Source: Astrocystis sublimbata (taxonomy: Eukaryota; Ascomycota; Sordariomycetes; Xylariales; Xylariaceae). Taken from it: a DNA stretch of 64,000 bases. Where the stretch lies: positions 744,001-808,000 of the forward strand of contig JAJNNY010000010.1 of assembly GCA_022453515.1 (NCBI GenBank), read 5' to 3'. Of the stretch, positions 59,144-64,000 are shown in pieces (positions within the stretch are counted from its first letter, which is position 1; each line of letters begins with the position of its first letter). Under the pieces are notes generated by a model. That model did not search any database. It saw nothing but the letters and a program-made list of their open reading frames with translations, and was not told the origin of the DNA. The translations under genes were made by a program, and so were the position numbers.

Positions 59144-60181
59144 GGTCAGACCAGCCCGTGGACCTACTTAGACTATCTATCGACAAGTCCGAGGAGCTGT
59201 CGACATTGGCAGGTCGGTACATACATACACACATACAGTAGTAGGAGCCAGGCCATTATGCGGGAGGGAGCTCTGCTATGTCATTATCACGATCCTTTTC
59301 GCATCTCGTTCTCATTCCCATTGCCGCTCCACCCCAGGTCTCTCAGCAATCCCATCACCGCCAGTTGACAACCAGAATCCCTACTCGTTGTGTAGATCAG
59401 CACGCCTACCTTGGACATATCCAAACTTCCTGGGTCGCCTTGTCGTCGCACAGGCCCTCCGCACCCGCTCAATCATCCATCCCACCTCCCCCCTTGTTTG
59501 CGCTGCCCTCCCGCATTGCTGCTGTGCAGTGTGTGCATGCGACAAGCTGCATAAACCCCAGAGAAAGACCTGCAAATTGTTGTTATACTTCAAAACACCC
59601 TCCTTCTGGAGGTGGCACAGCTCAACCGCTGCTTTCCCCTCCTCCCCATAGACAGACCTACCTAGATCAAGAAGGAGTACGAACTCGTACCAGTTGTCGA
59701 GCCACACCACAGACACACACGGGCACACAGGTTGTGCAACGGGCTGAGCTCCCAGATCTGACGTTGTGCGAATGAATCTCGAATCTTATTCGATGGCACA
59801 TCACCTTGCGACCCCAAAGTCAAACCCCTGAAAGAAATTCTATTCGACCGCGCCGCCTGCTTGCGATTCGCAGCGTTTGACCGTCGCATCAAGCCGGCAC
59901 CTTGACAATCACCACCCATCAGCTTCTCTTGTTTTGTGGGCTATTAGTTTGGCAGCGGGAGCAAAGGAAACGAACGGCGTCTTCACCCGTCTCGCTGTAA
60001 GTTTCTGGTACCACAGCCTGCATGATTGACCGGGCCACTTATAGGTCGGATGGTCGCACTTCTAGTCGCATGAAAACTGACCAAGGCTTGCTGGTTTCTA
60101 GTCTTGCCATCCGATCGAGTACCGTCTGAAATCTCGCCCACCGACCACTCCTCCCACTTCTGCGACAATACCTATTCCTGC

Positions 60182-60204
60182 GCCGTGCCGTGCCGTGCCG
60201 TGCC
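60182..60204. repeat. (GCCGT)4 pentanucleotide repeat
   Basis: Four perfect GCCGT units plus GCC, about 410 bases upstream of the chosen start codon of the CNBD/F-box gene, probably in its leader or promoter. Confidence 0.9.
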
Positions 60205-60616
60205 TCCCTGGTCCCGTGTTCGATTCCAGCTCGCGTGCGAGAATCTGAGCCAAGGTAGAAGCGCAATCAATCCACAACGATACCCGTGTGCCAGCCGAAG
60301 CACCCCAGCTTCTGCTCTTGTTTCGGACAGATTGCTGGTCCATCGCCCTCCAAATGAAAGTGTAGAACAAGGCAGAATCTCAAACGTCGTATTACGCGCC
60401 GGCATTGACTGTGGCTGACGTCACGCTCACTCAAGGGTGTAGCATGCTCCATTGCCTGGCTGAGGTGTACCATTTCGCCCTGCTTCCCTAGCACCACAGA
60501 GGGTGTGCCGTCCCTGGTTGAGGTGGTGGACTTTTGGTTTTGGGTATCGAGTCACGAAGCCTTGGGTTGCTGGATATATCCGGAGGCTGTCAGCTTGTCA
60601 GGGGTTGTTGAGCAAC

Positions 60617-63487
60617 ATGAGGCGCGCAAGAACACCCCCATCGCCCTATAGGGCCCTGGCACACCATCCGGCTAACAGCCAGCCACCGGACTCAGCATCC
60701 TTGATTAGGTCCTTCAATATTGAGACAAACCCGGCACGGCCGATACGCCCCTCCCCGCTCACAGCCTCGACTTTTCCCGATATGCCGCTGGATCTAGTTG
60801 ACCGCATGAGAACGTTTCCACTCTTTATGTCGGCCTCTGACGATTTCTTAATAGCAATTGGGAAGTACTTAAGACCGCAGGTGCACTCGGCACACGACCT
60901 CATCCTGACCGAGGGAGACGAGGCGAAGGCCATGTACTGGCTTGTTCGCGGTGTTGTCGCAGTAACTTCTCGAGATGGGGAGGCTATATATGCCGAGCTT
61001 AAGCCCGGCTCCTTCTTCGGCGAAATCGGTGTCCTCATGAATATGCCCCGAACAGCCACGATTATCGCACGTACCAAATGCCTTCTGCTTGTCTTGAAGA
61101 AAGAAGACCTTCACATCGAACTCCCGAGGTTCCCAGAAATGGAGAAGGCGATTCGCCACGAGGCTCACGAACGATTAGCCGTCACTGTCAAGAAGCGCCA
61201 GGAAAGCAACAATGTCCTGAAACCTGAGATACGGCAGGCGTACGCTCGAGAACCCGTGCCCGGCGAAGTTGCGACTGGCGATGAAGGAGTCATCAAAGAA
61301 GGGGGCGTTATAAACTCGAAGAAGAGAAAATCGCCCAGCCCGGGTGCGCTCGAAGATCTAACGACAGGTAGCGCTCTCGGCAGCGGCCTAGTGAATGTGA
61401 GACAGACTCTCAAGGAGCTTCCTCTCTTCTCTGCGCTGCCACCTGACATTCTTCATTTCCTGGGCATGAGCGCACAGCCCAAGACATATTCTCCATTCAC
61501 AGACATAATTCGACAGGGGATGCCAGGGAATGAGATATATTTTGTTGTACGTGGCGAAGCAGAGGTGATACATGAGGTACCTGAAGGCCAGACACCGAAA
61601 CAAGCAAAAAGATCATCCCTGATACGGCCGCGGCTGAGACAAGGGCAATATTTCGGTGAGGTCGCCAGTCTTGGTCTATCTCTAAAGCGAACCGCAACGG
61701 TTAGGTCCATTACTGTCGTCGAATGTTTAATGATTGGCGGTGAAGCGCTTGAGGAGCTATGGAAACGATGCCCGAGCAGTGTAAAGGAGCAAGTGGAAGA
61801 GACGGCTAGAAAACGAATGAAAGACGATGCTGGAGATATTGAGATGATTGATACCAAGAGCTCATCAGGAGATAGTGCACCAGCGACTGCCATACGGGCG
61901 ACTCCTCTGGTTATTTTCACGACGCCTTCCAAGCCTGCCTCCCCTATCAGAGACGAGTCGGAACAGCTGATACCAAAAGACCCCGATCCCTATCTGAGCG
62001 TCGATATGGAAAACATGAGAAGCCGTCGGCGAGCATCTCTCGCTCCACCAACACCACCAAGCGATTCGCCCACTGCCCATGCTGTAAACGGTACTCGTCT
62101 GCGAATGATCGATACAAGCACACCGGTCAAGCTCACTGCGCCGGCCATGTCATCCCCTAGCTTGGAAACACCCCCGAAAAGGGCGAGGCTTCTGGAAACG
62201 CCGTCGTCTACCGATAAGGAAGGGAAACAAAATCAGGCTCTTCCCGATGATTTATTAATAAGCATCTTTGAATATTCGAACGCAGTCGACTTGTATCGCC
62301 TGAGAGGACTGTCCACCCATTGGAAGAGAGTCCTATCAAGCTCGCCTAGATTGGGCCACAACGTCGACCTGTCAGTTTTCAATCGCCAGATCACCGACGA
62401 AGTCCTAGTCAACCGGCTCGCGCCCTTTCTGGGCCACAGACCGATAGCAGTTAATGTCAGTAACTGCTTCCACGTAACGGATGAAGGGTTCTCGCAATTC
62501 TGGAGGCTCTGTGGTAAGAATGTCAAGATATGGAAGATGAAATCTGTTTGGGAAGTATCGGCCAATCAGATCCTCGAAATGAGCGACCATGCAAAGAACT
62601 TGGAAGAAGTTGACTGGAGCAACTGTCGTAAAGTCGGCGATAATCTCCTGGCTCGTGTGGTGGGATGGGTGGTCCCGGATCATGCTCCGCAGAAGCAAGT
62701 TGTCATCACAAGCTCGGCCGCGCGTATCAAAGGGCAACGGCAGCAGACGCAGACTGTGACATTGCCCCCACCAGGAACTGTCATTGGCTGCCCCAAGCTC
62801 AAGAGACTCGATCTTTCATACTGCAAGCACATTACAGATCGCTCCATGGCGCATATGGCTGCTCACGCCTCAGCCCGTATACAATCGCTATCGCTAACGC
62901 GCTGCACCTCGATCACGGATGCCGGCTTTCAATCTTGGGCGCCGTTCCGCTTTGTAAACTTGTCTCGATTATGTCTTGCTGACTGTACCTATCTATCTGA
63001 CAACGCCATTGTGTCTCTTGTTAACTCCGCCAAGGCCCTTACTCATCTTGACTTATCTTTTTGTTGCGCATTGTCGGATACCGCGACGGAAGTGGTCGCC
63101 CTGGGGCTGCCACATTTGAAAGAGCTCAAGATGGCGTTTTGCGGCAGTGCGGTGAGCGACAACAGTCTCGCTTGCGTTGCTCTACATTTGAACGATCTCG
63201 AGCGGTTGAGTGTCAGAGGATGTGTACGAGTAACAGCTGCTGGGGTGGAAAGTGTTCTTGAGGGCTGCGGCCAACTGGCCTGGACCGATATCAGCCAATG
63301 CCGCAATCTCGAGAACTGGGTGAAGAGCGGCGGCGTTAATCGATGGGGATACGATGAGCGGACCCCCCGCATAGACGGCTTGGATTTGAAGAACTTGAGC
63401 ATTCTGCCCCCGAGCGGTGCGCGCAATCGCCGTGCAAGGCGTCCGGTTGCTTTTGTCGTGGAAAAGGGAGCCGGCGAGCTACGATAA
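60617..63487 (+). CDS. Fusion protein: two cyclic-nucleotide-binding domains, F-box and leucine-rich repeats
   Basis: A single exon of 956 aa from the ATG at 60617; the frame is open upstream but only to a GTG. CNBD1 lies at ~65-170 with the phosphate-binding cassette FGEIGVLMNMPRTATIIA (conserved Glu and Arg kept). CNBD2 lies at ~265-390 with YFGEVASLGLSLKRTATVRS, also with Glu and Arg. Between them is a basic KKRKSPSP motif, a possible nuclear signal. A Ser/Thr/Pro-rich linker (410-535) precedes the F-box at ~540-585 (ALPDDLLISIFEYSNAVDLYR). AMN1-type LRRs follow to ~930 (LKRLDLSYCKHITDRSM, IQSLSLTRCTSITDAGF). The F-box should bind Skp1 in an SCF ubiquitin ligase, the LRRs the substrate; cAMP or cGMP might control it. 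This architecture is found in fungi; its substrates are not known to me. Confidence 0.92.
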   Translation: MRRARTPPSPYRALAHHPANSQPPDSASLIRSFNIETNPARPIRPSPLTASTFPDMPLDLVDRMRTFPLFMSASDDFLIAIGKYLRPQVHSAHDLILTEGDEAKAMYWLVRGVVAVTSRDGEAIYAELKPGSFFGEIGVLMNMPRTATIIARTKCLLLVLKKEDLHIELPRFPEMEKAIRHEAHERLAVTVKKRQESNNVLKPEIRQAYAREPVPGEVATGDEGVIKEGGVINSKKRKSPSPGALEDLTTGSALGSGLVNVRQTLKELPLFSALPPDILHFLGMSAQPKTYSPFTDIIRQGMPGNEIYFVVRGEAEVIHEVPEGQTPKQAKRSSLIRPRLRQGQYFGEVASLGLSLKRTATVRSITVVECLMIGGEALEELWKRCPSSVKEQVEETARKRMKDDAGDIEMIDTKSSSGDSAPATAIRATPLVIFTTPSKPASPIRDESEQLIPKDPDPYLSVDMENMRSRRRASLAPPTPPSDSPTAHAVNGTRLRMIDTSTPVKLTAPAMSSPSLETPPKRARLLETPSSTDKEGKQNQALPDDLLISIFEYSNAVDLYRLRGLSTHWKRVLSSSPRLGHNVDLSVFNRQITDEVLVNRLAPFLGHRPIAVNVSNCFHVTDEGFSQFWRLCGKNVKIWKMKSVWEVSANQILEMSDHAKNLEEVDWSNCRKVGDNLLARVVGWVVPDHAPQKQVVITSSAARIKGQRQQTQTVTLPPPGTVIGCPKLKRLDLSYCKHITDRSMAHMAAHASARIQSLSLTRCTSITDAGFQSWAPFRFVNLSRLCLADCTYLSDNAIVSLVNSAKALTHLDLSFCCALSDTATEVVALGLPHLKELKMAFCGSAVSDNSLACVALHLNDLERLSVRGCVRVTAAGVESVLEGCGQLAWTDISQCRNLENWVKSGGVNRWGYDERTPRIDGLDLKNLSILPPSGARNRRARRPVAFVVEKGAGELR

Positions 63488-64000
63488 AGAAGACATGATG
63501 ACGTACCTACCTATGTTCAAATACATCAACCAGCGTGGGGCATAAGATAAGATCAGTTAGTTATGTTGATTTGGAAAGGGGATCTGATCTGATCTGATCT
63601 GATCTGGTATTTGGATACCCACATTCAGGCGCATTTTTCGATTTTGTTTATATAGATGTACAGAACGCATTGGAAAGGCTTATTTGTATATACAGGCATG
63701 GCTTCCAAGGCGCTAAATCATGATTGACGACAACGATTATGTACAAATACAGTCAATATACACACACAACCAGTGGATAAAAGAGGTGCTATTCGTCAAG
63801 TCATCCGTGCTCTACAAGGATGTATCCAGATGAGAAACTTGGTGTTCTTCCGAGTCTGAGTAAGCATACCTATCCACGAAGTTTTATCGTTGTTGCTAGA
63901 GTGTCGTACTAACTACCCTTCCACAAGCCGGTAAGCAACTCCACTCATAGTAGAGGCCCCTGTTCTTATATAATATTTTAGCAAGTACTCCTCAAGGAAA
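63488..64000. other. 3' flank of the CNBD/F-box gene
   Basis: Includes an ACCTACCTA word at 63506-63514 and the pentanucleotide repeat at 63581-63605. AT-rich beyond that. No gene recognised before the window ends. Confidence 0.45.
63581..63605. repeat. (GATCT)5 pentanucleotide repeat
   Basis: Five perfect GATCT units about 100 bases past the stop codon, probably in the 3' UTR. Likely length-variable between strains. Confidence 0.95.

Larger units (their letters stand above)
53615..60616. other. 7-kb region without a recognised gene
   Basis: Apart from the weak two-exon candidate at 54838-55234, nothing coding is convincing. The last ~800 bases are probably the promoter and leader of the CNBD/F-box gene. 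Direct and tandem repeats are at 56701-56744, 59104-59143 and 60182-60204. No transposon, rRNA or tRNA was seen. Confidence 0.4.

Noticed and set aside
59278..59775. 165-codon frame in the 7-kb gap
   Set aside because: ATG-started but Pro/Ser/Gln-rich with low complexity and no motif; it lies in CT-rich promoter-like DNA.
1..64000. CRISPR arrays, rRNA, bacterial operons, intact transposons
   Set aside because: Intron-rich eukaryotic DNA; no regularly spaced repeats of CRISPR type, no rRNA core motifs and no transposase or reverse-transcriptase frame seen.

Overview
The window is nuclear DNA of a filamentous ascomycete (Pezizomycotina, probably Sordariomycetes). Genes are split by many short introns of about 50-150 bases with GTATGT/GTGAGT-type donors, CTAAC/CTGAC-like branch sites and YAG acceptors. 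The gene set is typical of such fungi: a Zn(II)2Cys6 regulator, a QutD-type sugar transporter, Cgi121, eL33 and a fungal protein with cyclic-nucleotide, F-box and LRR domains. The class assignment is inference from gene content; no rRNA or other taxonomic marker is present. Genes were rebuilt by reading exons across introns. Several, above all the seven-exon ribosomal protein gene near 49.2-50.0 kb, show no long open frame.

Layout. 0-9 kb: a partial NOP8/NOL8-like nucleolar RRM protein running off the left edge (-), a hotdog-fold thioesterase (+), a FATP-type very-long-chain acyl-CoA synthetase (+) and an unrecognised Cys/His-containing protein (-). 10.8-16.2 kb: a mitochondrial-type Ohr/OsmC peroxidase (-) and a 978-aa zinc-cluster regulator with a long Gln/Ala tract (-). 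18.5-22.8 kb: an accessory-looking patch with a decayed cytochrome P450 and two membrane proteins of unknown role, all on the minus strand. 24.1-33.3 kb: Cgi121 (KEOPS), proline dehydrogenase, a Tim17-like membrane protein, a conserved-looking small acidic protein whose first exon is only ATG, and a Ted1-like ER metallophosphoesterase. 33.4-38.3 kb: a divergent pair, a BNR/beta-propeller protein without signal peptide (-) and a QutD/quinate-like MFS transporter (+), possibly an uptake-plus-cleavage unit. 41.0-42.0 kb: a P-loop sulfotransferase-like protein with a C-terminal membrane anchor. 43.3-45.7 kb: two small genes of unknown role, one a 53-aa zinc ribbon. 49.2-53.6 kb: eL33, a membrane-anchored MsrA diverging from it, and a mitochondrial Bax-inhibitor-1/GHITM-like protein. 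60.6-63.5 kb: a 956-aa protein with two cyclic-nucleotide-binding domains, an F-box and leucine-rich repeats.

Between these lie long stretches without recognisable genes (38.3-41.0, 45.7-49.2 and especially 53.6-60.6 kb). They carry short tandem repeats and many copies of an ACCTACCTAGGT-like word. Several genes share a broad oxidative-stress/mitochondrial theme (Ohr, MsrA, proline dehydrogenase, BI-1-like). Apart from the divergent transporter/propeller pair, nothing suggests that the genes work as a cluster.
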